Shown here: piece by piece, positions 7,618 to 15,803 of the stretch
Position numbering within the stretch: the first letter of the stretch is position 1
Layout of the letters: every line of letters begins with the position of its first letter
From: Actinomadura sp. WMMA1423
GTDB taxonomy: Bacteria; Actinomycetota; Actinomycetes; Streptosporangiales; Streptosporangiaceae
Reading direction: 5' to 3'
NCBI RefSeq assembly: GCF_006547145.1
Contig: NZ_CP041244.1
Coordinates: forward strand, 3,658,001-3,722,000
DNA length: 64,000 nucleotides
Made by a program: the position numbers and the translations under genes
Notes under the pieces: generated by a model
Databases searched by the model: none
The model's input: the letters and a program-made list of their open reading frames with translations, nothing else
Told to the model about the DNA's origin: nothing

Positions 7618-8427
7618 TCAGGGCTTGCGGGCCAGGCCGCAGGCCGCGTCCACCGGTTCGGGCATGCCGAACGGCGTGGCCTCGGGACGCCACCGGGACG
7701 TGGAGACGACGCCCGGCTCCAGCAGTTCCAGGCCGGCGAAGAATTCGGCGATCTGCTCGGGGCTGCGGACGACATAGGGCGTCGACCCCTGTTCCACGGC
7801 GATCCGGATGGCCTCTTCGCGGCCCGCCTGGTCGACGACGCCGGTGCCGTCGTTGAAGGCCACGAAGCTCCCCGGGACGAGGGCGTCGAGGAGCTGCCGG
7901 ACGATCGCGTGCGCCTCGTCGTCGACGACGACGTTGCCCATGATTCCGAACAGGATGAGGCCGATCGGGCGGTCGAAGTCGAGCGTGCGGGCCGCCTCGG
8001 CGAGGATCCGGCCGGGGTCGCGGACGTCGCACTCGACGTAGTCCGTGCCGCCCTCGGGCCGCCCGGTCAGCAGCGCACGCGCGTGGACGAGGACGAGCGG
8101 GTCGTTGTCGACGTACACCACGCGCGACTCGGGCGCGACGCGCTGTGCGACCTCGTGGGTGTTGTCGTGCGTCGGAAGCCCCGTCCCGATGTCGAGGAAC
8201 TGCCGGACGCCCTCCTCCTCGGCCAGATGGCGGACCATGCGGCCCAGGGTCGCGCGGGAGTGGCGGGCGACGTCGCCCACACTGGGGAACGCCGCGGCGA
8301 CCTGGTCGCCCACCTGCCGGTCGATTTCGTAGTAGTCCTTGCCGCCGATCCAGTAGTTCCACATTCGTGCCGGATGCGGGCGGGAGGTGTCGATCTCGGG
8401 CGGTTGCTGTGCGGCCATGGCGCTCAT
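7618..8427 (-). CDS. SAM-dependent methyltransferase, DUF574 (Methyltransf_19) family
   Basis: A 269-residue protein of the actinomycete-specific DUF574 methyltransferases. The family N-terminus IDTSRPHPARMWNYWIGGKD is nearly invariant in such proteins. The SAM-binding segment is FLDIGTGLPTHDNTHEVAQ, followed by VVYVDNDPLVLVHARALL and the DPGRIL motif. These genes are present in many copies in streptomycetes and relatives, often near WhiJ or SARP loci, and have no proven substrate. ATG 8427 was chosen just upstream of SAMAAQQPPE; ATG 8418 is equally possible. It is divergent from the YchJ-like gene by 41 nt. Confidence 0.85.
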   Translation of the reverse strand: MSAMAAQQPPEIDTSRPHPARMWNYWIGGKDYYEIDRQVGDQVAAAFPSVGDVARHSRATLGRMVRHLAEEEGVRQFLDIGTGLPTHDNTHEVAQRVAPESRVVYVDNDPLVLVHARALLTGRPEGGTDYVECDVRDPGRILAEAARTLDFDRPIGLILFGIMGNVVVDDEAHAIVRQLLDALVPGSFVAFNDGTGVVDQAGREEAIRIAVEQGSTPYVVRSPEQIAEFFAGLELLEPGVVSTSRWRPEATPFGMPEPVDAACGLARKP

Positions 8428-8468
8428 CGTCGCGGCGCCCCCGCCACCCCGCAAGGCAGAATCGGAAG

Positions 8469-8849
8469 GTGGCGAAAAGATGTCCCTGCGGGGTCGGCTC
8501 TCGGTATCGGGACTGCTGCGGGCCGTTGCACCGGGGCGAGGAGACGGCCGCGACGGCGGTCCGGCTGATGCGGTCGCGGTACAGCGCGTTCGCGGTGGAG
8601 GACGAGGCGTACCTGCTGGCGACCTGGCATCCGGCGACCCGGCCGAACGGGGTCGGTTTCGACGACGGCGTGCGCTGGACGGGACTGGAGATCCTGCGGA
8701 CCGAGGACGGCGGCCCGGACGACGGCAAGGGCCTGGTCGAATTCCGCGCCCGCTATCTGACGGGGACGGAGTCCGGGGAACTGCACGAGGTCAGCCGGTT
8801 CGTGCGCCATGACGGCGCATGGGTCTACGTCCGCGGCAAAGTGATGTGA
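8469..8849 (+). CDS. YchJ-like protein (UPF0225, SEC-C type zinc motif)
   Basis: A 126-residue protein of the YchJ/UPF0225 family. It opens with a metal-binding motif, CPCGVGSRYRDCCGPLH, then the family segment LMRSRYSAFAVEDEAYLLATW and WTGLEIL, and ends in GELHEVSRFVRHDGAWVYV. The fold is NTF2-like with an N-terminal SEC-C-type zinc finger; the function is unknown, though SEC-C zinc fingers often mediate ribosome or SecB contacts. GTG 8469 is the only start that leaves a family-sized protein; the GGAAG next to it is too close to be an ideal ribosome site, so translation may be leaderless. Confidence 0.82.
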   Translation: MAKRCPCGVGSRYRDCCGPLHRGEETAATAVRLMRSRYSAFAVEDEAYLLATWHPATRPNGVGFDDGVRWTGLEILRTEDGGPDDGKGLVEFRARYLTGTESGELHEVSRFVRHDGAWVYVRGKVM

Positions 8850-8860
8850 CATTCCGCCGC

Positions 8861-8882
8861 GCGGGCGAGCGGCATCGCCCGC
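8861..8882 (+). terminator. Stem-loop after the YchJ-like gene
   Basis: GCGGGCGA (8861-8868) and TCGCCCGC (8875-8882) form a perfect 8-bp stem with a 6-nt loop, 12 nt after the stop codon. No U-tract follows. Confidence 0.5.
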
Positions 8883-8960
8883 ACGGGGGAAGGGCGGACC
8901 CGGTGCGCGCTGGGAACGTGTGGACGCGGGCGAGGGACGTCCGCGGAAAAGGGGATCCAC

Positions 8961-9614
8961 ATGTCACGGAGAAGGCGCGCCATGGCCGCCGGTACCGTCG
9001 CGCTCTGCGCGGCCGGGGCGGTCGGCACGGGAAGCGCGATGGCGCAGGACGAGGGGCCGCTCCCAAAGGAGTCCCACGTCACCGGGGACGCCTGGGTGAA
9101 GTACCCCGGCGACCCCGAGTACCCGTACCGGCGGTTCATCGTCGACGCGCACGGCGGGCCGTGGAAGGTCGTCGGCGGCAAGATGGTGATGGGCGCCGCG
9201 CGGGGAACGGTGAAGTTCGACCACTACTCGCCGGACGAGCCGGGCGGGCCGTCGAAGCACCACTGGGGCTCCATCGAGGTCGATTACGTCATGGCCGCCG
9301 GGCCGGTCGCGGTCGTGTCCGGGATCCGGCAGGACGACGAGCACGGCATTCCGGCGAACCAGAAGCGCGCGAACCTGACGTTCTACCAGTCGCCGCGCGG
9401 CCACAGGTTCGACCGGATGGGATTCTCCTGGGGCGTCGTCTTCCCGCAGTGCCACCAGATGGGCGAGGGCCCCGCGCCGTTCAGCACGAACAGTTCCGGT
9501 CCTTTCGGGAAATGGCTGAAGGGCTACACGGTGAAGGACGCGCCCCTGCCGCTCCCCGCAGGCGAGGTCCAGCCGCCGGACAACCCTCCCGACTGCTCTT
9601 TCGCCGGAGAGTAG
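8961..9614 (+). CDS. Secreted protein of unknown function
   Basis: A 217-residue protein with a clear Sec-type signal: basic MSRRRRA, a hydrophobic stretch and the cleavage region GSAMA-QDEG. The mature part is rich in aromatic residues and Gly (WVKYPGDPEYPYRRFIVDAHG, in which YRRF begins a likely beta strand) with two cysteines (PQCHQMG and DCSFAGE) that may form a disulfide. I do not recognise the family. The run of short strands separated by Gly/Pro suggests a beta-rich extracellular protein, perhaps all-beta like many actinomycete secreted hypotheticals. GGGGAT precedes the ATG. A dispersed repeat begins right after the stop codon. Confidence 0.7.
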   Translation: MSRRRRAMAAGTVALCAAGAVGTGSAMAQDEGPLPKESHVTGDAWVKYPGDPEYPYRRFIVDAHGGPWKVVGGKMVMGAARGTVKFDHYSPDEPGGPSKHHWGSIEVDYVMAAGPVAVVSGIRQDDEHGIPANQKRANLTFYQSPRGHRFDRMGFSWGVVFPQCHQMGEGPAPFSTNSSGPFGKWLKGYTVKDAPLPLPAGEVQPPDNPPDCSFAGE

Positions 9615-9615
9615 G

Positions 9616-9830
9616 GAGTGTTTCAACAGGCCCGGCCCACTCGCTCGTCTGGCGGCTGTGTTTACTCAGGCCCGGCCCACTTCGCTCGCCTGGCGGCTCG
9701 CTACGTGACCGTGCCTGGGCGAACGCGGCATCGCTTCGCGATCCGCCCGGTTCCGCTCGCCTCCGGCTTCGCTCCACCGGGCAGGTCACGCGTTCGCGCG
9801 CGTGGTTACGGCCACTTCTCGACAGACTCC
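9616..9830 (+). repeat. Dispersed MITE-like repeat, copy A (with internal 40-bp duplication)
   Basis: This non-coding stretch is almost identical, in opposite orientation, to 36284-36457. The shared core (about 9661-9830) differs at only a handful of positions. Copy A has an extra unit: 9621-9660 and 9661-9700 are imperfect tandem copies of about 40 bp (both contain CAGGCCCGGCCCAC and CTGGCGGCT). It starts directly after the stop codon of the secreted protein gene. The ends resemble each other in inverted form (GGGAGTGTTT at the left; GGAGTCTGTC read inward from the right), as in a small non-autonomous transposable element. Confidence 0.75.
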
Positions 9831-9934
9831 AGGCTCCCCACCGCGGACGACCTGGACCGGGAGGCCGACCGTCCGGCGGTGTTCGACATGGACATCCTCG
9901 CGGGCGCCCTGCGGCTGCGCGGGCGCGGGGACGG
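9831..9934. other. Gap between repeat copy A and the MFS gene
   Basis: About 100 nt with coding-like composition (a plus-strand frame reads LDREADRPAVFDMDILAGAL) but no start, stop or ribosome site that makes a gene. It may be the remnant of a gene end lost when the repeat inserted. I see nothing firm in it. Confidence 0.25.
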
Positions 9935-11344
9935 TCACCACGCCGGTCCCGTTCTGAGCCGCCGGCCGCAGCGGGCCAGCAGGACCAGCAGCAGGACGGG
10001 GGCGACGAACACGGCGGCGCGCAGGGTGGTGAGGTCGGCGAGGGCCCCGAGTACGAGCGGGGCGACGCCGACCGCCACCCCGGACGCGAGCGCGCACCGC
10101 GCCGCCGCCCGGACCGGCTCGGAGGGCCGCGCGGCGAGCGCCTGCCCCAGGATCACCGGATACAGCAGCGCCACCCCGAGCCCGGTCACCACCAGCCCGG
10201 CGACCGCGACCGGCGCGGGCGACGTCCACAGCAGCGCGAACCCGCCGAGGCCGACGCCCGCCGCGAGCGCGAGCAGCCGGTCGGGCCGTCCCCCGCGGCG
10301 GACGACCGGCCCCGCGACCGCCCGCCCGGCGGCCATGCCGAGCACGAACCCCGCCGACAGCGTCGCCGCGGCCCCCGAGCCCAGCCCCTTGACGCTCCCG
10401 AGGAAGTCCGCCGCCCAGAACACCATGCAGAACTCCACCCCCACCGCCAACACGAGATCGACCCACCTCCCCCAAAACCCCACCCCACCACCAGCCGGAA
10501 CAGCACCGGCGTCCTCAGTACCGCCAGTCCCGTGGCCCGAAGGCCCGGTCCCGACCGACGCGGCGTCGACGAGCCCGGCACCAGCGGGCCCGCCACCCGC
10601 CGGAACAGCACCGGTGTCCTCAGTACCGCCAGGCCCGTGGCCCGAAGGCCCGGTGCCGACCGACGCGGCGTCGACTGGCTCGGGGTCAGTGGACTGGGGG
10701 CCTGGGGAGGCGGTGCCGGCGGGCGCGTTGCGCGGGGACTCGAGATGCGGCGGGGCGTCCATCGCCGGGGTGGGGATGCGGGACGGGCGGGCGAGCAGGA
10801 GGAGGAGGGCGGCGGCGAGGAGGGGTGGGGCGGCGAAGGCGGTGCGCCAGCCGAGGCCGTGGGCCAGGGCGGCTCCGATGAGGATCGGGGACAGGACGGA
10901 CGCGGCGCTGGAGACCGCGTTGGCCTCCCCGATCTGGATCGTTCCATCGCCGTGGTGCGCGGCGCGCAGAGCGGCCGGGACGAGTTGGACGAGGCCCGCG
11001 CCGCCGAGGCCGAGGACCAGGGCGCCGGCGGCCGTGCCGAGGCGCCCGCCGGACGCGGCCAGGAGGGCGGCGCCGCCGACGAGGGCCGTCAGGGCGACGG
11101 GGATCGCGGAGCGCCCGAGCCACTGCGCCGCGCGGTGTCCGGCGAGGCCGACGACCACCAGGCCGAGGGCGAAGGCCGAGGGGTAGAGGGCGGCCTCGGT
11201 GCGGGGCAGGCCGCGCTCCTCCCGCAGTTCGGGAAGGATCGCGCCGAGCGCGGTGAGCAGGTAGCCGAGGCACCCGAAGGCGGCGTACAGCCCGAGCGTT
11301 CCCGCCGTCCGGCCGGCTACAGGACCCGTCCCGACAGGCTTCAT
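9935..11344 (-). CDS. MFS transporter with a duplicated 35-residue loop
   Basis: A 469-residue membrane protein with 12 predicted transmembrane segments, six on each side of an unusually long cytoplasmic loop (about residues 205-290). The loop is Gly/Ala/Thr/Pro-rich and contains two near-identical units beginning VDAASVGTGPSGHGPGG and VDAASVGTGPSGHGTGG. The halves resemble the CynX/NarK-type or sugar-porter MFS groups, but I cannot assign a substrate. ATG 11344 follows GGGAGG; the in-frame GTG 3 nt earlier is too close to it. It is divergent from a ROK regulator with only about 50 nt between the starts, so a sugar or sugar-derived ligand is a fair guess. Confidence 0.8.
   Translation of the reverse strand: MKPVGTGPVAGRTAGTLGLYAAFGCLGYLLTALGAILPELREERGLPRTEAALYPSAFALGLVVVGLAGHRAAQWLGRSAIPVALTALVGGAALLAASGGRLGTAAGALVLGLGGAGLVQLVPAALRAAHHGDGTIQIGEANAVSSAASVLSPILIGAALAHGLGWRTAFAAPPLLAAALLLLLARPSRIPTPAMDAPPHLESPRNAPAGTASPGPQSTDPEPVDAASVGTGPSGHGPGGTEDTGAVPAGGGPAGAGLVDAASVGTGPSGHGTGGTEDAGAVPAGGGVGFWGRWVDLVLAVGVEFCMVFWAADFLGSVKGLGSGAAATLSAGFVLGMAAGRAVAGPVVRRGGRPDRLLALAAGVGLGGFALLWTSPAPVAVAGLVVTGLGVALLYPVILGQALAARPSEPVRAAARCALASGVAVGVAPLVLGALADLTTLRAAVFVAPVLLLVLLARCGRRLRTGPAW
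10496..10675 (-). repeat. In-frame tandem repeat, period 105 bp, inside the MFS gene
   Basis: Bases 10496-10570 and 10601-10675 match at all but a few positions, at a period of exactly 105 bp (35 codons). Because the period is a multiple of three, the frame is kept and the loop length can vary by slippage without breaking the transporter. Confidence 0.85.
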
Positions 11345-11347
11345 CAC

Positions 11348-11394
11348 GCCTCCCTATTAAACTCGTAAGGCGAGGATAATCCCGGCGAGCCAGG
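11348..11394. promoter_or_regulatory. Divergent promoter region between MFS and ROK genes
   Basis: An AT-richer 47-nt gap that must hold both promoters. GATAAT (11376-11381) is a plausible plus-strand -10 box for the ROK gene. CCTATTA and TAAGG around 11350-11370 form a loose inverted repeat that could be the ROK operator. Overlap of the two promoters would let one regulator control both genes. Confidence 0.4.
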
Positions 11395-12570
11395 ATGTCA
11401 CCCATGGAGCAGATGACCGCGCACTCCGCACGCGCCCTGCGCAGCCAGGGGGCGCTGGCCGTGCTCCGGTACGTCCACGCGCACCCGTCCGCGAAGCGCG
11501 CGGACGCGGCACGTGCGCTGGGGCTGAGCAGCGGGTCCGCGACCGAGATCACCGGCCGGTTGAAGGCGTCCCGCCTGCTCGACGAGGCCGCCGCCCCCAC
11601 CGGCGGGCGCGGCCGGCCTTCACCGGCGCTCGTCGCGCACCGGGACGGCCCGCTGGTGAGCGTGGTCGACATCAGCCACGAGCGCTGGCGGGTCGCCTGC
11701 GTTGAGTTGGGCGGACGCGTCGTCACGCAGGAGGCCGGCGCCCACTCCGGCACGCCGGACATTCTCGGGACGCTCGGCGACCACGTGGCGACCCTCCACG
11801 CCCGCTACGGCCGCCGGCTCCGCGCGGTCTCCGCCTGCGTAGCGGGCACCGTCAGCGGGACGACGGTCGTCCAGGCCTCAGGGATGGGCTGGCAGGACGT
11901 GGACCTCGACCCGCTCCGGCCGCCCGGCACACCCCTGCTCGTCGGCAACGACGCCTCCCTCGCGGGGCTGGCCGAGGCGAGGCGCGGCGCGGGCGCGGGG
12001 ACGCGGGTCGTCCTGCACCTGACGGTCGAGGTCGGTGTCGGCGGCATCCTCGTCGTGGACGGGCGGCCCGTGGACGGCGCCACGGGCGCGGGCGGCGAGT
12101 TCGGCCACATGCCGTTCGGCGACCCGTCGCTCCAGTGCCCGTGCGGCGCCCGCGGCTGCTGGGACCTGGAGGTCGACGGCCGCGCCATGGCCCGCGCGCT
12201 CGGCCGCCGCCCGCCGCGCGACCCGCGCACGGCGGCCGGGCATGTGATCGCCGCCGCCGAGTCCGACCCCGCTGCCCGGACGGCCGTCGCGGCCGCCGCG
12301 CACGCGCTGGGCCGAGGCATCGGCGCCCTCGCCAACGCGCTGGACCCCGGCGTCGTCACGCTCTCCGGGCTGGCCACGGACCTGGTCGCGATGGCGCCCA
12401 CGGCCCTGGAGACCGGTTACACCTCCGCCCTGATGCGCTACCGCCGTTCGGCGCCGCCGCCCGTTCTGCCCTCGACGCTCGGCCGGGAGGGCCCCCTCAC
12501 CGGAGCCGCCGACGCCGCCTTCGACACCCTCCTCACTGAAACCGGCCTCGACGCCTGGTCCCGCGCCTAG
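11395..12570 (+). CDS. ROK family transcriptional regulator/sugar kinase-like protein
   Basis: A 391-residue NagC/XylR-type ROK protein. Residues about 15-75 are a winged helix-turn-helix (SAKRADAARALGLSSGSATEI). The ROK domain follows with VGNDASLAGLAEAR, GVGGILVVDGRPVDGATGAGG, the EFGHMPFG segment and the zinc-binding motif CPCGARGCWDLEVDG, which normally reads CxCGxxGCxE. The Glu of the GCxE part is replaced by Asp one residue later. The normal catalytic Asp of sugar kinases is conserved as GNDAS. It probably represses the divergent MFS gene in response to a sugar. ATG 11404 is an alternative start. Its stop codon overlaps that of the convergent cupin gene. Confidence 0.85.
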   Translation: MSPMEQMTAHSARALRSQGALAVLRYVHAHPSAKRADAARALGLSSGSATEITGRLKASRLLDEAAAPTGGRGRPSPALVAHRDGPLVSVVDISHERWRVACVELGGRVVTQEAGAHSGTPDILGTLGDHVATLHARYGRRLRAVSACVAGTVSGTTVVQASGMGWQDVDLDPLRPPGTPLLVGNDASLAGLAEARRGAGAGTRVVLHLTVEVGVGGILVVDGRPVDGATGAGGEFGHMPFGDPSLQCPCGARGCWDLEVDGRAMARALGRRPPRDPRTAAGHVIAAAESDPAARTAVAAAAHALGRGIGALANALDPGVVTLSGLATDLVAMAPTALETGYTSALMRYRRSAPPPVLPSTLGREGPLTGAADAAFDTLLTETGLDAWSRA

Positions 12571-12974
12571 GCCTGACGCCACTCCGGGATGGCGCCTGGT
12601 TCGTGGAGGCAGAAGTCGGGGGCGGCTTCGAGGGCCTTCTCCTCGCCGCCCGGCGTGTAGGTGACGATCAGGCGCAGCGGGCGCCACGTCATGTTGTAGG
12701 TGGAGTGCCAGACGCCCTTGGGGATGTGGACGGCGTCGCCCTCGCGGATCACGAACGGCTCGCCGTCGTCCACCATCTGCGCGGCCTCGCCGGAGATCAC
12801 GTAGATGACCTCCTCGGCGCTGCGGTGGTGGTGGCGCGCGTGGCCCTTGCCGGGGTTGACGATCACCTCGCCCAGGGTGCTGCCCGCTCCGGGCACGGCG
12901 GACGGGGTGACGAACCACTTGATCGACCCCCAGTCGAAGGTCATGGTCGCCACGTCACCGGGGTTCCTCAGCAT
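12567..12974 (-). CDS. Cupin domain protein
   Basis: A 135-residue single-domain cupin. The first cupin motif reads GKGHARHHHRSAEEVIYVISG (G-x5-HxH-x3-4-E pattern) and the second GDAVHIPKGVWHSTYN (G-x5-PxG-x2-H), so a His3-Glu metal site is intact. Its start overlaps the stop codon of the TIM-barrel gene by one base (TGATG), meaning coupled translation. In this operon it could act as an isomerase or dioxygenase on the same substrate as the other two enzymes, or as a ligand-binding sensor. The stop codon overlaps that of the convergent ROK gene within the palindrome CCTAGG. Confidence 0.85.
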   Translation of the reverse strand: MLRNPGDVATMTFDWGSIKWFVTPSAVPGAGSTLGEVIVNPGKGHARHHHRSAEEVIYVISGEAAQMVDDGEPFVIREGDAVHIPKGVWHSTYNMTWRPLRLIVTYTPGGEEKALEAAPDFCLHEPGAIPEWRQA

Positions 12975-13795
12975 CAGATCTCCAGGTTCTTGAAGGCCGC
13001 GACCTGCTCGGTGATCGCCTTCTCGGTGGGCAGCCGCTCGACGGAGGAGGCCCCGAAGAAGCCGACGACGCCCTCCGTGCGGGACAGGACGTGGGCCGCG
13101 TCGTCCGGCTCGGCGATGGGGCCGCCGTGGCACAGCACGAGGACGTCGGGGCGGACGGCGGCCGCCGCGTCCCGCATGGCCTGCACGCGGTCGACCGCCT
13201 CGTCCAGCGTCAGGGCCGTCCCGGCGCCGATGCTGCCCTTCGTGGTGAGGCCCATGTGCGGGACGAGCACGTCGGCGCCGGCCTCGGCCATCGCCCGCGC
13301 CTGGTCCTCGTCGAACACGTAGGGGGCGGTGACCAGTCCGCGTTCGTGGGCGAGCCGCACCATCTCGACCTCCAGGCCGTAGCCCATGCCGGTCTCTTCG
13401 AGGTTCTGCCGGAAGACGCCGTCGTAGAGCCCTACCGTCGGGAAGTTCTGCACCCCCGCGAAGCCCATGGCCTTGAGCCGGTCGAGGAAGACCGGCATCA
13501 CCCGGAACGGGTCGGTGCCGCACACCCCGGCCAGCACGGGCGTGTCCCGGACGACGGGCAGGACCTCCGACGCCATCTCCACCACGATCTGGTTGGCGTC
13601 CCCGTAGGGCAGCAGCCCGGCGAGCGACCCGCGTCCGGCCATCCGGTAGCGGCCCGAGTTGTAGATGATGATCAGGTCGACTCCGCCCGCCTCGGCGCAC
13701 TTGGCGGACAGGCCGGTGCCCGCCCCCGCGCCGATGACGGGCCTGCCCTCCTCGACGGTGCTCCGCAGCCGGAACAGGACGGTCTCGCGGTTCAC
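12974..13795 (-). CDS. TIM-barrel PEP-hydrolase/mutase-like protein (PF09370 family)
   Basis: A 273-residue barrel of the phosphoenolpyruvate-hydrolase-like family (TIM-barrel signal transduction family), related to PEP mutase and isocitrate lyase. Recognisable parts are [63 protein letters not shown] and [18 protein letters not shown] 13795 overlaps the stop codon of the upstream UPF0261 gene (GTGA), so the two are translationally coupled and probably made in equal amounts. In the tomato antiviral protein Tm-1 this barrel is fused behind a UPF0261 domain. The reaction is unknown for all members. Confidence 0.85.
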   Translation of the reverse strand: MNRETVLFRLRSTVEEGRPVIGAGAGTGLSAKCAEAGGVDLIIIYNSGRYRMAGRGSLAGLLPYGDANQIVVEMASEVLPVVRDTPVLAGVCGTDPFRVMPVFLDRLKAMGFAGVQNFPTVGLYDGVFRQNLEETGMGYGLEVEMVRLAHERGLVTAPYVFDEDQARAMAEAGADVLVPHMGLTTKGSIGAGTALTLDEAVDRVQAMRDAAAAVRPDVLVLCHGGPIAEPDDAAHVLSRTEGVVGFFGASSVERLPTEKAITEQVAAFKNLEI

Positions 13796-14991
13796 TGCGC
13801 GCCCTCCGAGATCAGCCGGTGCAGCCGGTCGGCCATCGCGCGGCCGAACCCCGGGTCGTTGATGTTCATGTCGAGCCTCTCCGTCTCCGCGGCCCCCTCC
13901 ATGGCCGCGAAGCACGCCTCGTCGGCCTCCGGGTCGTGGAAGGGCATGTCCGGCGCGTCCAGCGCGGAGACTCCCCCGAGCGGGATGAACAGGACGGTCG
14001 GCCCCGTCGCGGCCGCGAGCTTGGCCGCCACCCGCCGTCCCAGCTCCTCCATCTCCTCCCGCGTCGTCCGCATGAGCGTCACGGTCGGGTTGTGGACGTA
14101 CAGGTCGCGACCCGCGAACCGCTCGGGGACGGTCTCGCGCGGCCCGAAGTTGACCATGTCCAGCGCTCCGGGCGCCACGACCTGCGGCACCCCGTGCCGT
14201 CCCGCCGCCGTGAGCCGCTCGGGCCCGGCCGACAGGACGCCGCCCACCAAGTCGTCCGCCAGCTCGGTGGTGGTGAGGTCGAGCACCCCGGCCAGCAGCC
14301 CGCTCTCCACGAGCCCCTCCAGCGCCCGCCCTCCGGCGCCCGTCGCGTGGAAGACGAGCACCTCGTAGCCGAGCTCGTCGAGCCGCTCCCGCGCGGCGTC
14401 CACCGCCGGGGTCGTCACCCCGAACATGGACGCCGCGACGAGGGGCCGCTCCTCCGGGGCGGGTTCCGGGGCCGCGTGCGCCTTCGCCATCCCGGCCGCC
14501 GCCGCGGCGGCGTTCCCGAGGATCAGCCGCGACACCCGGTTCACGCCCGCGATGTCGACGACGCTGTAGGTGATCGTGACGTCCTTGGCGCCCACGTAGG
14601 GCGAGACGTCCCCGGACGCCATCGTCGAGACGATCAGCTTGGGCAGCCCGATGGGCAGGTCCCGGACGGCGCGCGCCGCGATCGACGATCCGCCGCTGCC
14701 GCCGACCGCGAGCACGGCGTCCACCTGGCCCAGGGCCGCGAGCACGACGGCCGCGCCCTCGCCCATCGCCGTGACGGCGGCGCCCCGGTCCCCCGCGTCC
14801 CGCAGGGTCTGGAGCGGCGTGCCCCCGGCCTGCGCGACGTCCTCGTTGGAGACGTCGGCCTCCACATCGGACGGCCCGATCCCCACGTCCACCAGGACGG
14901 TGTCGCAGCCCAGTTCCCGCACCCGCTCGCGAAGCCACGCGTACTCCGCACCCTTGGTATCGAGCGTCCCCACCAGCACAACGGTCGCCAT
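13792..14991 (-). CDS. UPF0261 family protein (Tm-1-like ATP-binding domain)
   Basis: A 399-residue protein of the UPF0261 family (PF06792). It starts with the conserved [19 protein letters not shown] and carries [70 protein letters not shown] and [12 protein letters not shown], all typical family blocks. The homologous N-terminal domain of tomato Tm-1 binds ATP and blocks tobamovirus replication. Bacterial members have no known reaction. ATG 14991 is preceded by GGGAGG at 4 nt; the frame opens 4 codons earlier without one. It is the first gene of a three-gene coupled operon. Confidence 0.87.
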   Translation of the reverse strand: MATVVLVGTLDTKGAEYAWLRERVRELGCDTVLVDVGIGPSDVEADVSNEDVAQAGGTPLQTLRDAGDRGAAVTAMGEGAAVVLAALGQVDAVLAVGGSGGSSIAARAVRDLPIGLPKLIVSTMASGDVSPYVGAKDVTITYSVVDIAGVNRVSRLILGNAAAAAAGMAKAHAAPEPAPEERPLVAASMFGVTTPAVDAARERLDELGYEVLVFHATGAGGRALEGLVESGLLAGVLDLTTTELADDLVGGVLSAGPERLTAAGRHGVPQVVAPGALDMVNFGPRETVPERFAGRDLYVHNPTVTLMRTTREEMEELGRRVAAKLAAATGPTVLFIPLGGVSALDAPDMPFHDPEADEACFAAMEGAAETERLDMNINDPGFGRAMADRLHRLISEGAQ

Positions 14992-15110
14992 CGAGCCTCC
15001 CATCCCCGATACCGATTCCCACGCCGATCACATGGCAAGCCTGTCTTCGCAGGCGGCCCGCGACGGCGCGGCGGAACCACGACCGCGCCCCCGAGGAAGC
15101 GGAAGGGCGG

Positions 15111-15803
15111 TCAGGCGGGGACGGGTGTCTCGGTGATGGCGCCGTCCTCCAGGGTCAGGACGCGGTCGGCCTCGGAAAGGAGGGGCTTGTCATGGGTCGC
15201 CACCAGGACGGTGACGCCCTCGCTGGAGACGACCGCGCGGAGCAGCGGCATGATGGCGGCGGCGGTCTCGGAGTCGAGCTGGCCCGTGGGCTCGTCGGCG
15301 AGGAGGAGGCGGGGGCGGTTGGCGAGGGCGCGGGCGATGGCCACGCGCTGGCGCTGGCCGCCGGAGAGCTCGTTGGGGCGCTGCAGCGCGTGGTCGGCCA
15401 GGCCGACGAGGCCCAGCAGGACGCGGACCCGCTCGTCCCTCTCGGCGGGCGGCGTGCGGACGAGCCGCAGCGGGACCTCGACGTTCTCGGCGGCCGAGAG
15501 GACGGGGATGAGGCCGTGCGACTGGAAGACGTAGCCGATGTCGTCGCGGCGCAGGGCGAGGAGCTCGTCCTCGCGAAGGGCGCCGACGTCGCGGCCGTCG
15601 ACGCGGACGGTGCCGCCGTCCGGGCTGTCCAGGCCGCCGATCAGGTTGAGGAGGGTCGTCTTGCCGGAGCCCGAGCGGCCCTGGACGGCCACGAGCTCGC
15701 CGGGCGCGACCGAGAAGGACGCCCCGCGCAGGGCCGGGACCTCGATCCTGCCCGTCCGGTAGGTCCGGACCAGCCCCTCCACCTCCACCATCGGCGCGGT
15801 CAT
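15111..15803 (-). CDS. ABC transporter ATP-binding protein (MacB/LolD type)
   Basis: A 230-residue ATPase of the MacB/LolD/FtsE class. Walker A is GRSGSGKTT, the Q-loop [16 protein letters not shown], the signature [15 protein letters not shown], Walker [13 protein letters not shown], and the H-loop VATHD. Every catalytic element is present. It is the last gene of a four-gene operon and its ATG overlaps the stop codon of the preceding ATPase gene by 4 nt. The two ATPases probably form a heterodimer or serve the two different permeases. Confidence 0.92.
   Translation of the reverse strand: MTAPMVEVEGLVRTYRTGRIEVPALRGASFSVAPGELVAVQGRSGSGKTTLLNLIGGLDSPDGGTVRVDGRDVGALREDELLALRRDDIGYVFQSHGLIPVLSAAENVEVPLRLVRTPPAERDERVRVLLGLVGLADHALQRPNELSGGQRQRVAIARALANRPRLLLADEPTGQLDSETAAAIMPLLRAVVSSEGVTVLVATHDKPLLSEADRVLTLEDGAITETPVPA

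Noticed and set aside
9831..9934. Possible small gene between repeat copy A and the MFS gene
   Set aside because: The plus-strand frame has no start, ribosome site or conserved end; kept only as a possible remnant.
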